From assembly GCA_002399975.1 (NCBI GenBank), contig DHER01000094.1, positions 1 to 48,766 of the forward strand: DNA of 48,766 nt, read 5' to 3'. The notes beneath the pieces were generated by a model. It saw nothing but the letters and a program-made list of their open reading frames with translations. It had not been told where the DNA came from and made no database searches. Made by a program: the position numbers and the translations under genes. The DNA is from Firmicutes bacterium UBA4845 (GTDB taxonomy: Bacteria; Bacillota; Clostridia; Tissierellales; Sedimentibacteraceae). Below are positions 16,746 to 25,633 of the stretch, one piece after another (position 1 is the stretch's first letter; every line of letters starts with the position of its first letter).

Positions 16746-17390
16746 CTAACATTCGTGCTTTAGACTACATATATCTAAAAGCTCAGAAGGTTCATATATT
16801 AAATAATCAGGTCTATGCTTTTTCAGGCTCTCAACTGCATTGTAGCCCCAGGCGACTGAAGCGATATCAATGCCTGTATTTTTTGCAGCATTAATATCTC
16901 TGATTTCATCTCCAACATAAAGTAATTCGTCTAACTTAATTTTTTCTTTTTTTATTACTTTTTTCATTTTTGTTTCCTTGCCAAACATGGAGGAACTTTC
17001 AATAAAATCAAAAATATCAGCGTCGTGCTCTTTCAAAAATATCTCAACATTTATTTTTGAATTTGATGTAATGATTGCAGTCTTAATACCCATGTTTTTA
17101 AGACCTGAAACTATGCTGAACATATCAGGTTTGCAGGGATTTACATTGACAATATCCTGTTTTAATAATTTCTTACCCCTTTTAAGTAAAAATGGCAGAT
17201 ATCTTTTTTTAAGTTCTACATATGTCATTAATTCCCTGGCACTCATTTTTTTAATATGCCCTAATTCACCTATTGTAACATTTCTTAAGTTATATTTTTC
17301 AGATAATTTTTGATAAATAGCAAAATTTACTTCCTCTGTATCTGCAAGCGTACCATCAAAATCAAAAAATACGTATTTATATTTTACCAT
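16746..17390 (-). CDS. HAD-superfamily phosphatase, phosphoglycolate-phosphatase-like
   Basis: The protein has 214 residues. Motif I is DFDGTLADT, with the nucleophile Asp10 and acid Asp12. Motif II lies in AIITSNSK and motif IV in YVGDEIRDINAAKNTGI. A helical cap domain (about 18-85) makes it subclass IA, like Gph, YjjG or PpaX. The substrate cannot be read from the sequence. It is transcribed alone from its own promoter, with an AAGGATG ribosome site. Confidence 0.85.
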   Translation of the reverse strand: MVKYKYVFFDFDGTLADTEEVNFAIYQKLSEKYNLRNVTIGELGHIKKMSARELMTYVELKKRYLPFLLKRGKKLLKQDIVNVNPCKPDMFSIVSGLKNMGIKTAIITSNSKINVEIFLKEHDADIFDFIESSSMFGKETKMKKVIKKEKIKLDELLYVGDEIRDINAAKNTGIDIASVAWGYNAVESLKKHRPDYLIYEPSELLDICSLKHEC

Positions 17391-17449
17391 AATTCATCCT
17401 TGCCTGATTTATTCCAAGATTATACAACATAATTCAAATATATGCTTAC

Positions 17450-17478
17450 ACTATATTATATTTTATTTGTACAGTCAA
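17450..17478 (-). promoter_or_regulatory. Promoter of the HAD phosphatase gene
   Basis: On the minus strand TTGACT, a 17-base spacer and TATAGT form a strong vegetative promoter about 60 bases before the start codon. Confidence 0.7.
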
Positions 17479-17489
17479 TTTTTTTATTT

Positions 17490-17515
17490 AAAAAAACTCC
17501 CTTAAAGGAGTTTTA
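17490..17515 (-). terminator. Rho-independent terminator
   Basis: On the minus strand AAAACTCC and GGAGTTTT form a stem followed by a T-rich stretch. It closes the 17522-18844 gene. Confidence 0.85.
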
Positions 17516-17521
17516 TACCGG

Positions 17522-18844
17522 CTATGATAATATTATTTGGGGAGGATCTGTAGTTTCCCCTGTTTTAGGATTTACAAAAGCAAGCCAGTAACCATATCTG
17601 CCTTTATATTCCTTGTTGGCATAGGACCAATTTTTAAATCCTGTTATTCCTTTGTAAGGCTGTTCTTCTCTTGTAAATTGTCCGGGTATCCCATATGCCA
17701 GCTTTGTAATATCCTCATTTTCAGAATAAATGCCAAAAATATAATGGCCGTATTTTTCCATAAGCCTGCTACATGTTGTTACACGGTTAGACATTGGATA
17801 CGGATAATAAGAACTTATTATCTGGTTATAATAAGGCAGAAAACCATTCTTTACACCTGTCTTGTCATAAGGTATGTACCACCAGCCAAAATTCTTTATT
17901 TTAACTGACAGAGGTTCCACCTGTTTATAATCATTTAAAACACGATAGAGACTTTCGTCAAATTTATTTTTATATTTATTTGCTTGAGCCTTAACCTCTT
18001 CGTAATCAGCAGTTTCTTCCGAATCACTATTTTCCTGTCCTTCTACAGCATCTTCGTTAATGTTTATCGCTGAAGATACAGTTGTATTTTTAATTCTTTC
18101 ATTTTTGGGAACAGACTCCTTTTTTTCTTCCTTTAATACATTATATTGTTCGGATTTATTTCCTTCTTTTATTTCTCTTTTCTTATTTTTAGTTGTTCCT
18201 TTTTTGATTTCCCCAACTTTTGTTTCTTTTTCCTCATCTTCTTTTTTATCTTCCTTTACTTCTTCTTTTACTTCTCTCTTTTTATCTTTCATTTCTGCTT
18301 TTTTATATTCTGTTTCTTCTTTCTTACTTTCCGCCCTTTTTTCTTCCTTTGCTTCTTTAGGTCGATCAGCTTTATCACCGATTGTACTTTTCGGTTCTAC
18401 CGTTTGATTTCCTTTCTTCTTAAACACTGCAGGCTCCGGTTCGTTTATACTTTTGCTATTTTCTTCAGCAAGGGAAGGATCATCGGCTTCAAGCTTTCTT
18501 ATTTGATCCTGGCTGCATGCATTAAATAAATTAGAATACATAGCTATTTTTTTATCTTTTACCACTGCACAAACATTGTAATCTTCAATTGCGTTATTGC
18601 TTCCGAATGTTAAGATTTTCTTAAGCATACCTTTTTTGTTGTTAATATCACCTAATTTTATTTTATTTTCTCTATCTTTATATAAGTAAACTTCACTTGT
18701 TGTCTTGGCATCTCCCAAATTTTCAACCGATACTATTATATTGCCTCTGATACCTCTGATATCAAGGCGTACATATCCTCTTGATTTATTTTGTTTATTT
18801 ATCGGTTCGAAAAATTTCATCACTCTATAATTCTTATTATTCAT
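17522..18844 (-). CDS. Conserved clostridial protein with Lys/Glu-rich linker
   Basis: I cannot name a function for this 440-residue protein. The N-terminal part (about 20-110) has RGYVRLDIRGIRGNIIVSVENL and looks like a small beta domain. The middle (about 130-290) is a low-complexity run of Lys and Glu, probably disordered. The C-terminal part (about 300-440) is rich in Trp, Tyr and Gly, with GWWYIPY, YGIPGQF, GFKNWSYANKEYKGRYGYW and PKTGE. There is no signal peptide or membrane segment. From memory, similar two-domain proteins occur in many spore formers. The adjacent cortex-hydrolase gene and a similar GCATATA box upstream make a spore-coat role possible, but this is inference. AGGAGGG precedes the start. 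Confidence 0.7.
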   Translation of the reverse strand: MNNKNYRVMKFFEPINKQNKSRGYVRLDIRGIRGNIIVSVENLGDAKTTSEVYLYKDRENKIKLGDINNKKGMLKKILTFGSNNAIEDYNVCAVVKDKKIAMYSNLFNACSQDQIRKLEADDPSLAEENSKSINEPEPAVFKKKGNQTVEPKSTIGDKADRPKEAKEEKRAESKKEETEYKKAEMKDKKREVKEEVKEDKKEDEEKETKVGEIKKGTTKNKKREIKEGNKSEQYNVLKEEKKESVPKNERIKNTTVSSAININEDAVEGQENSDSEETADYEEVKAQANKYKNKFDESLYRVLNDYKQVEPLSVKIKNFGWWYIPYDKTGVKNGFLPYYNQIISSYYPYPMSNRVTTCSRLMEKYGHYIFGIYSENEDITKLAYGIPGQFTREEQPYKGITGFKNWSYANKEYKGRYGYWLAFVNPKTGETTDPPQIILS

Positions 18845-18919
18845 AAAAATCCCTCCTACTGCCTTTACAAAAATATATGCCGACTTTTTTGTAAAATTAC
18901 AATTTTATGGCAGGCTCAA

Positions 18920-20203
18920 CTACAATAGCTTAACAATATCATACAAGGAACTTAAAACAAGCCAGTTTTGAGGAAAATATCTCATAATATTCCAATATCC
19001 GACACCAATAAAATCATATTCAGTGAACAAATCTAATTTTGCCTCTATGCTCCTGGCATCTTCAAACCAAACTTGGTGCTCCCTGCCCTGATTGTCAAAA
19101 TAAATAAAAAACGGTGACTGAGCCTCCTCGTCATATTGAATAGGTGATCCAACGTCTGCGGCAATCTGAACGGCTTCTACATTTGAAACAGAAGCTGCTC
19201 TTGAAACATCTTGAATATAGGGCAAAATAAAATTGTATCCATAGTTAGGAATACCCATATAAATTTTATCTCTTGGAATCTCTGATACTGCATAATCCAA
19301 CACTTCTCTGACTCTGTTAACCGGAGCTACCGCCATTGCCGGACCGTAAGTATATCCCCATTCATATGTCATAAGCAAAACTCTGTTTGAAACTTCTCCC
19401 AGAGCAGGATAGTCATGAGCTTCGTACAAAAGGCCGGGCTGATCTGCAGAAACCTTTGGAGCCAACGCAGTCAATACAGTAAATCCTTCCTGGTTTAATC
19501 TTTCTGTCATGTTCCTAACAAAATTAACAAAGTTTTCTCTGTCTTCAGGTAACACGTATTCAAAATCTATGTCCAATCCATAGTATTGCTTTTCTCTCAA
19601 ATTTCTTATCACATTTTCAATCAAATTGTTCTGTATGTCCTGATCGTTAAGTATCGTATGCGCAAGCTCATTGCTGAATGTACCTTCTTCCGTCAGTGTG
19701 GAAATAAGCATGAGAGGAGCAACTCCGAAATCCCTGGCTATCCTTATAAGTTCCTCATCATCTATTTCAATAAGATTACCCTCAGGAGTTATTCCATAAG
19801 TAAATATAGTTATAAAAGTCAAGTAAGGCAATGTTTTCATGAGGACTGTCCTGTCAATGTTCGGATAGGCATAACCTAAGACGCGAATAGGCCCCCTTTT
19901 CTCCTGGGATAAAGTTATAGTTATCTGATCCCCTGGAAATATTGCATCAGCATACCCAATCTGCGGATTATATTGCAATAATTCTACAACCGTAGTGCCA
20001 TATCTTTGAGCAATATTTTCAAGGGTATCTCCTGGCTGAACAATATGTACCTGATCGGGAACAAGTATGACCAATGTCTGACCAGGAACAAGGACATTAG
20101 GGTCCTGCAGTTCGTTATCATCAATTATTTTCTGCGGTGAGGTATTGTATTTTGCGGCAATAGTATATATGGTATCGCCTGTCTGGACTACATGAATTAT
20201 CAT
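18920..20203 (-). CDS. sleL: LysM-GH18 spore cortex N-acetylglucosaminidase (SleL/YaaH type)
   Basis: The protein has 427 residues. LysM domains at about 2-47 and 51-96 bind peptidoglycan. A glycoside hydrolase 18 barrel follows (about 105-425), with the catalytic DxDxE as Asp211, Asp213 and Glu215 (YYGLDIDFEYV). There is no signal peptide, as in SleL/YaaH, which reach the spore surface from the mother cell. SleL breaks down cortex fragments during germination. GAAAGGAG precedes the start. The sequence CATATACT about 20 bases before the start codon resembles the -10 box of sporulation sigma factors, but I found no convincing -35. Confidence 0.88.
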   Translation of the reverse strand: MIIHVVQTGDTIYTIAAKYNTSPQKIIDDNELQDPNVLVPGQTLVILVPDQVHIVQPGDTLENIAQRYGTTVVELLQYNPQIGYADAIFPGDQITITLSQEKRGPIRVLGYAYPNIDRTVLMKTLPYLTFITIFTYGITPEGNLIEIDDEELIRIARDFGVAPLMLISTLTEEGTFSNELAHTILNDQDIQNNLIENVIRNLREKQYYGLDIDFEYVLPEDRENFVNFVRNMTERLNQEGFTVLTALAPKVSADQPGLLYEAHDYPALGEVSNRVLLMTYEWGYTYGPAMAVAPVNRVREVLDYAVSEIPRDKIYMGIPNYGYNFILPYIQDVSRAASVSNVEAVQIAADVGSPIQYDEEAQSPFFIYFDNQGREHQVWFEDARSIEAKLDLFTEYDFIGVGYWNIMRYFPQNWLVLSSLYDIVKLL

Positions 20204-20291
20204 AATTCTCTCCTTTCTTCATCAGTATATGCAGTAGCAATTTGATTGTTAAATAATCATTACACAGGTATTTTTCTACGGTTTCCCACTA

Positions 20292-20321
20292 TTAAAAAAA
20301 ACACCTTCCGGTGCTTTTTTA
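20292..20321 (-). terminator. Rho-independent terminator of the aspS-gatCAB operon
   Basis: On the minus strand AAAAAAGCACC and GGTGTTTTTTTT form a compact stem with a GGAA loop, directly after the gatB stop. Confidence 0.9.
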
Positions 20322-20323
20322 GT

Positions 20324-21739
20324 CTATTGCCTTATAAGTTTCTTAACTATTTCAGTAGCTAATGCAGCGTCTGCCTTTCCCTTTGTTTCCCTCATAATAT
20401 AACCGATGATAGCTCCTAAGGCTTTTTCTTTTCCTGCCAAATACTGTGCTGCAGCACTTTTATTTGCTTTCACAGCCTTTCCACAAAGCTTTCTCAAAGT
20501 TTCCTCATCTATTCCCTTCATATCTTCATCTGTAATAAACTCTTTAACCGGCTTTCCGGTATCAAGCATTTTCTCAAGAACATTTCTTGCCATGCTGGAA
20601 TTTATTTTTTTCTCTTCCACAAGAACCACAAGTTCATTCAGATATTCCGGAGGAATAGAAATATTGAATTCTTCCTTTTCCGAATCAGTAGCCAGCCTTC
20701 TGAATATCTGAACCAAGATATAATTTGCAGCTGTTTTTTTGTTTTTTATATTTTTACACGCTTTTTCAAAATATTCTGCAACATTCTTATATTTTATTAA
20801 AAGGCTCGCATCTGCTTCAGGCAATCCATATTCATTTACAAAGCGGCTGTACTTTTTTCCTGGCAGCTCCGGCAGATCATCCTTGAATTTTTTTATTTCT
20901 TCATCTGATAAATAAATGGTAACCAAGTCCGGGTCTCTGAAATATCTGTAGTCGTCCGCATCTTCTTTACCTCGCATGATTTCGGTTATATTCAGCTCTG
21001 AATTATACCGCCTTGTTTCCTGCTCAATTTTTTCACCGCTTTCAAGAATATCAACCTGTCTGTTAAATTCATACTCCATGGCCTTTGCAATAAAATTAAG
21101 CGAGTTTACATTTTTTATTTCAGTTCTTGTACCATAGGCATCTTCACCATTTTTCCTCACTGAAATGTTAACATCACATCTCAAAGAACCCTCCTGCATC
21201 TTAACATCAGAAACACCTATGTATTTCATTATAAGCCTTAACTTTTCTATATATTCCATAGCTTCGTCTATGCTTCTTATATCAGGTTCTGATACAATTT
21301 CAACAAGAGGAACCCCACCTCTGTTATAGTCCACATAAGTATCTCCTCTTTCATGAATAAGCTTTCCGGCATCTTCCTCTATGTGAATTCGTGTAATATT
21401 AATATTTTTCTCTGAGGACAATGTTATAAATCCATGTTCACAAAGCGGCTTGTCATATTGTGATATTTGATAAGCTTTTGGCAAATCAGGATATACGTAA
21501 TTCTTACGGTCCATTTTTGAGATGTTTCTGATTCTGCAGTTCGTAGCAAGCCCTGCCTTGACAGCATATTCAACAACAGCTCTGTTTAATTTTGGAAGTG
21601 TTCCCGGCAGACCAATGCATACAGGACAGCAATGAGTGTTTGGCTCGCCTCCGAATTCAGTAGTACACTGACAAAATATTTTAGTTTTAGTTGAAAGCTC
21701 TATATGTGTTTCAAGCCCTGCGACCAATTCCCAGCTCAT
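20324..21739 (-). CDS. gatB: Asp/Glu-tRNA(Asn/Gln) amidotransferase subunit B
   Basis: The 471-residue GatB has the N-terminal cradle (VAGLETHIELSTKTKIFC, FGGEPNTHCCPVCIGLPGTLP with its zinc-type Cys pairs) and the C-terminal GatB/YqeY tail (about 330-471). It activates the acyl group of misacylated Asp-tRNA(Asn) or Glu-tRNA(Gln) with ATP and holds the tRNA. The start overlaps the gatA stop by four bases. It is the last gene of the operon. Confidence 0.97.
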   Translation of the reverse strand: MSWELVAGLETHIELSTKTKIFCQCTTEFGGEPNTHCCPVCIGLPGTLPKLNRAVVEYAVKAGLATNCRIRNISKMDRKNYVYPDLPKAYQISQYDKPLCEHGFITLSSEKNINITRIHIEEDAGKLIHERGDTYVDYNRGGVPLVEIVSEPDIRSIDEAMEYIEKLRLIMKYIGVSDVKMQEGSLRCDVNISVRKNGEDAYGTRTEIKNVNSLNFIAKAMEYEFNRQVDILESGEKIEQETRRYNSELNITEIMRGKEDADDYRYFRDPDLVTIYLSDEEIKKFKDDLPELPGKKYSRFVNEYGLPEADASLLIKYKNVAEYFEKACKNIKNKKTAANYILVQIFRRLATDSEKEEFNISIPPEYLNELVVLVEEKKINSSMARNVLEKMLDTGKPVKEFITDEDMKGIDEETLRKLCGKAVKANKSAAAQYLAGKEKALGAIIGYIMRETKGKADAALATEIVKKLIRQ

Positions 21740-23193
21740 ATTCTCACCCCTATATCCGTTTGCTTGTAAATTTTATTTTTTACCTGATGTTCATATTGAT
21801 AAGCGGCATTTAATATAACCGCATCTTCAAAGCTGTTCCCTATTAACTGCATTCCTATAGGAAGACCTTTATCATCAAAACCACATGGTATTGAGACGGC
21901 CGGAAGCCCTGCAATATTTACAGGAACTGTACATATATCCGTCATATATGTTTCAATTGGGTCCTTTGACGTAAAGTTCAGTTCAAATGCAGTTGTAGGA
22001 ACCGTAGGAGCCAACATTACATCACAGGAATCAAACACATTCTTAAATGCTTTAACAATTGAACCTCTCAGCTTTTGTGCTTTTTTATAATAAGCGTCAT
22101 AGTACCCGGCACTCAGCACATATGTTCCCAGCATAATTCTTCTCTGAACTTCTTTACCGAAGCCTTCGCTTCTTGTTTTGCATATCATGTCATCTACGTC
22201 ACTGTAAAAAGATGTCCTATAACCATATCGTATGCCGTCGTACCTGCCTAAATTTGAAGAAGCCTCAGCACAGGCGATAATATAATAAACAGGAAGGGCA
22301 TATTTTATTTGAGGTAAATCCACATGCACAATTTCAGCACCCAAATCCTCGTAAACTTTTACTGCCTCTTGAATTGAACTTTTAATATCATCTCTTATTC
22401 CTTCAAAATATTCTTTGGCTATACCTATTTTAATTCCTTTGATACACTTGTTAAGGCTATTTGCCGTTTTTGTTCTACTGCCTCGTGATGTGGAGTCCTT
22501 GCTGTCATAATCAGATATGGCATCATAGATTATTGCCGCATCCTCCACACAGGAAGCTATAGGACCAATCTGGTCAAGACTTGAAGCATAGGCAATAAGT
22601 CCATACCTTGAAACAGCACCATATGTAGGCTTAAATCCTACAAGGCCGCAAAAGCTTGCCGGCTGCCTGATTGATCCGCCTGTATCTGACCCCAGGCCAT
22701 ATACTGCAAGATTTCCTGCAACAGATGAAGCCGCACCGCCTGAACTTCCTCCTGCCACATGCTTTATATCATGAGGATTTAATGCTCCCCCGAAGCATGA
22801 TGTTTCACAAGATGAGCCCATGGCAAACTCATCCATGTTAGTTTTACCGAGAAGGACAGCATTTTGATTTTTTATTATGTCCCATACGGTTGCATTATAA
22901 ATAGGAACATAACCTTTTAATATATTCGAGCAGCATGTTGTTTCTATGTCTTTTGTGGACATATTGTCTTTCAGTGACATTGGTATACCCTCCAATGGCA
23001 ATAATTTTTCGCCCTTTGAAATTTTTTCGTCCACCTTTTTTGCAGTCTTTAATGCCGTTTCTTGTGTAATTTTTACATATGCATTCAATATCTTGTTTTC
23101 TTTTTCAATGCTGTCTAAATATTTTTTTGTAAGTTCCACACAAGATACTTCTCCGGTTTCCAATAAATTATTTATATATTTAATCCTACTCAA
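21736..23193 (-). CDS. gatA: Asp/Glu-tRNA(Asn/Gln) amidotransferase subunit A
   Basis: GatA is an amidase-signature enzyme that frees ammonia from glutamine and passes it to GatB. The Lys-cisSer-Ser triad is Lys75 (PMSLKDN), Ser150 (in GGSSGG) and Ser174 (TGGSIRQ) in this numbering. I chose a TTG start at 23193, with AGGAGGTG six bases upstream, giving 485 residues. The alternative GTG three codons earlier lies inside that ribosome site. With the TTG start there is a 5-base gap after the gatC stop. Confidence 0.95.
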   Translation of the reverse strand: MSRIKYINNLLETGEVSCVELTKKYLDSIEKENKILNAYVKITQETALKTAKKVDEKISKGEKLLPLEGIPMSLKDNMSTKDIETTCCSNILKGYVPIYNATVWDIIKNQNAVLLGKTNMDEFAMGSSCETSCFGGALNPHDIKHVAGGSSGGAASSVAGNLAVYGLGSDTGGSIRQPASFCGLVGFKPTYGAVSRYGLIAYASSLDQIGPIASCVEDAAIIYDAISDYDSKDSTSRGSRTKTANSLNKCIKGIKIGIAKEYFEGIRDDIKSSIQEAVKVYEDLGAEIVHVDLPQIKYALPVYYIIACAEASSNLGRYDGIRYGYRTSFYSDVDDMICKTRSEGFGKEVQRRIMLGTYVLSAGYYDAYYKKAQKLRGSIVKAFKNVFDSCDVMLAPTVPTTAFELNFTSKDPIETYMTDICTVPVNIAGLPAVSIPCGFDDKGLPIGMQLIGNSFEDAVILNAAYQYEHQVKNKIYKQTDIGVRI

Positions 23194-23198
23194 TAATT

Positions 23199-23489
23199 TC
23201 ACCTCCTGTTCACATGCTTTTTAACAACAAAACAACCGTTCCCTACGGATTCACTATTTTTTAATATTTCCTCCTTGTCAAAAGATTTAATAACTTCATC
23301 CTCATGATAAGCGTTGACAATATTGTTTATATCGTCAAATTCCTCATCTTTATCTTCGACAGCAGTATTAATCGTATCAGCGAATTTAATTATTTCAGAC
23401 ATATCTTTTGTAAGCTGTTCAATTTCCGTTTCTTTCACTGACAATTTTGCAAGTTTGGCAATCTTTAAAATATCTTCATGGGTTATCAT
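23199..23489 (-). CDS. gatC: Asp/Glu-tRNA(Asn/Gln) amidotransferase subunit C
   Basis: The 96-residue GatC is the small belt-like subunit that ties GatA to GatB. It begins with the family pattern ITHEDILKIAKLAKLSVKETE. AGGAGG precedes the start. It lies 18 bases after aspS. Confidence 0.95.
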   Translation of the reverse strand: MITHEDILKIAKLAKLSVKETEIEQLTKDMSEIIKFADTINTAVEDKDEEFDDINNIVNAYHEDEVIKSFDKEEILKNSESVGNGCFVVKKHVNRR

Positions 23490-23507
23490 TTCATCCTCCT
23501 ATTTCTT

Positions 23508-25256
23508 CTATCTTATTTTTATATGAACCTCTCTTAATTGCTGCTCGGTTACCTCACAGGGAGCATTGGTCAGCAGGTCCTGAGCATTACTGTTCATTGG
23601 GAATGCAATAACCTCTCTTATATTTTCTTCTCCGGTCAGCATCATCACTATTCTGTCAATTCCAGGTGCCATTCCTGCATGAGGTGGAGCGCCATACTTA
23701 AATGCGCTGAACAGTGCTGGAAATTTTAACTCTAAGTCATTTTCCGTATATCCTGCTATTTCAAAAGCTTTTACCATTATTTCCGTATCGTGATTTCTTA
23801 CGGCACCGGAAGAAAGCTCCACTCCGTTACATACAATATCATACTGATAGGCAATAATGTCAAGAGGATCCTTCTTTAATAAAGCATCAAGCCCACCCTG
23901 TGGCATTGAAAACGGATTGTGTGTAAACCCAATTTTACCTGTTTCTTCATCAATTTCATACATAGGAAAATCAACAATGAAGCACATATCAAATCTGTTT
24001 TCATCAATTAATCCAAGCCTGTTGGCCAACTCCGTCCTTATCTGGCCGGCAAGTTTAGGCGCATATTCCTTATCGTCAGCTATAAAAAAAAGTACAGATC
24101 TGGGTTTTAATCCGGCTTTTTCTTTAAGTAAAATTCGGTCCTCGTCAGAAAGAAATTTATCAATAGGTCCATGGTACTTCATTTCATCATCAACCTTAAT
24201 GTACCCCAAACCTTTCATTCCTATTTCCATAGCAAATTTAAGCATTTTTTCAAAAAAACTCTTGGGCTGTGATCCGCAGTCCTGAACATTTATGGCTCTT
24301 ACAGTCTTTTTGTGGAAAGGTTTAAAATCTGTATTAATAAACATATCACTTATGTCGATTATTTCAAGAGGGTTTCTTAAGTCGGGCTTGTCGGTTCCGT
24401 ACTTTAACATTGACTGGCTGTAGGGTATTCTTACAAAAGACGGCTTTGAAATATTTTTGTCTGAAAACTTCGTAAAAGTTTCATACAAAACTTCTTCAGC
24501 AACTTTCAGCACATCTTCTTGTGTTGCAAAAGCCATTTCAAAATCAAGCTGATAAAATTCGCCGGGAGAGCGGTCCGCCCTTGCATCTTCGTCTCTGAAA
24601 CATGGAGCTATCTGGAAATATCTATCAAATCCTGAAATCATCAAAAGCTGCTTGAACATTTGCGGAGCCTGAGGCAAAGCATAAAATTTGCCATGATGCT
24701 TTCTGCTGGGTATGATGTAATCTCTTGCTCCTTCCGGAGAGGACGCCGTCAGTATGGGAGTTTGAATTTCCAAAAATCCAAGTTCAGTCATTTTATTTCT
24801 CAAAAATGAAATTATTTTAGAACGTATAACAATATTATTGTGAACTTTCTTATTTCTTAAATCCAAAAATCTGTACTTTAGCCGCAACTCTTCCTTTATT
24901 TCTTTTGATGATTCAATTTCAAAAGGAAGAGGCGCTGTTGTCTTTCCCAGAACTTTTATTGTATCTGCTTCAATTTCAACGGTTCCAGTTTCAATTTTTT
25001 CATTTATTGTATCTTCATCTCTTTTAACAACTAAGCCCGAAATAGATACAGTACTTTCTTTTGTTATTCCTTCTATTAAATTTTCATCCTCAACTACCAC
25101 TTGAACTACACCATAATGATCCCTCAAATCAACGAATTTAATTCCACCGTGATCTCTTACATTTTCAAACCATCCGGCTACCTTAACTCTACTGCCTATA
25201 TCGCTCTCTCTTATTTCTCCGCACGTGTGGGTGCGATAAATATTTTCTGTTATCAT
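23508..25256 (-). CDS. aspS: Aspartyl-tRNA synthetase, probably non-discriminating
   Basis: The 582-residue bacterial-type class II synthetase has an anticodon-binding OB fold (1-105), motif 2 (CFRDEDARADRSPGEFYQLD), a GAD insertion (about 285-420) and motif 3 (GMAPGIDRIVMML). In the anticodon domain it reads RDHGG with His36. From memory, His at this place marks enzymes that charge both tRNA(Asp) and tRNA(Asn), whereas discriminating enzymes such as E. coli have RDLGS. Adjacent gatCAB would convert the Asp-tRNA(Asn) to Asn-tRNA(Asn), which makes this reading consistent. Expression is under the T-box at 25283-25566. Confidence 0.95.
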   Translation of the reverse strand: MITENIYRTHTCGEIRESDIGSRVKVAGWFENVRDHGGIKFVDLRDHYGVVQVVVEDENLIEGITKESTVSISGLVVKRDEDTINEKIETGTVEIEADTIKVLGKTTAPLPFEIESSKEIKEELRLKYRFLDLRNKKVHNNIVIRSKIISFLRNKMTELGFLEIQTPILTASSPEGARDYIIPSRKHHGKFYALPQAPQMFKQLLMISGFDRYFQIAPCFRDEDARADRSPGEFYQLDFEMAFATQEDVLKVAEEVLYETFTKFSDKNISKPSFVRIPYSQSMLKYGTDKPDLRNPLEIIDISDMFINTDFKPFHKKTVRAINVQDCGSQPKSFFEKMLKFAMEIGMKGLGYIKVDDEMKYHGPIDKFLSDEDRILLKEKAGLKPRSVLFFIADDKEYAPKLAGQIRTELANRLGLIDENRFDMCFIVDFPMYEIDEETGKIGFTHNPFSMPQGGLDALLKKDPLDIIAYQYDIVCNGVELSSGAVRNHDTEIMVKAFEIAGYTENDLELKFPALFSAFKYGAPPHAGMAPGIDRIVMMLTGEENIREVIAFPMNSNAQDLLTNAPCEVTEQQLREVHIKIR

Positions 25257-25282
25257 ATTTTTTCAATCCTTTCAAATCTTTC

Positions 25283-25566
25283 AAAAAAAACAGCTCCTCC
25301 ATCCCGAAGGGACGAAGGAGCATATCATTCGCGGTACCACCCTGATTAGCATATATTCACATATAAGCTCACTCAAAAGACACTGGCATGTCTTAGCCGT
25401 TTTAACGCCCGGATGCGTTTGAGCCTACTCTTGCTATTTAACAATTTTGGTCAAAAGCTCAAGGATGTTCTTCCTTTAAATTCTCTGTAATAGACTCTCA
25501 CCGGTGCTATCTCTCTGTGACTTAAAATTTAAATTACTCTTCCTGTCATTACTGAATATATAACTT
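25283..25566 (-). ncRNA. T-box leader of aspS-gatCAB, Asn-type specifier
   Basis: The conserved T-box AGGGTGGTACCGCG lies at 25343-25330 (minus strand). It is followed by a strong terminator: a 12-bp stem closed by TTC, then eight T, at 25320-25283. Stem I has the AGTA loop motif, an AATTTAAA/TTTAAATT helix and the distal AGAGAG segment. The specifier-loop strand reads GGAAGAACA, in which AAC (Asn, 25469-25467) followed by A is the best codon. GAA (Glu) overlaps it by two bases. Uncharged tRNA should pair with the T-box and open transcription into aspS. Confidence 0.93.
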
Positions 25567-25574
25567 TTCTAATT

Positions 25575-25602
25575 ATTATATACAACTATTCTAAAAAATC
25601 AA
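25575..25602 (-). promoter_or_regulatory. Promoter of the aspS T-box operon
   Basis: On the minus strand TTGATT, a 16-base spacer and TATAAT lie just upstream of T-box stem I. Confidence 0.7.
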
Positions 25603-25633
25603 ATGGTAATTTATAACAATTGTTTACTTTACG

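Noticed and set aside
18060..18529. Plus-strand open frames of 115-127 codons opposite the Lys/Glu-rich protein
   Set aside because: They are the mirror of the AAA/GAA-rich linker, giving Phe/Ser runs. There is no start signal or family resemblance.
25101..25349. Plus-strand frame across the T-box leader
   Set aside because: It overlaps the aspS start and the T-box on the opposite strand, and its product looks random.
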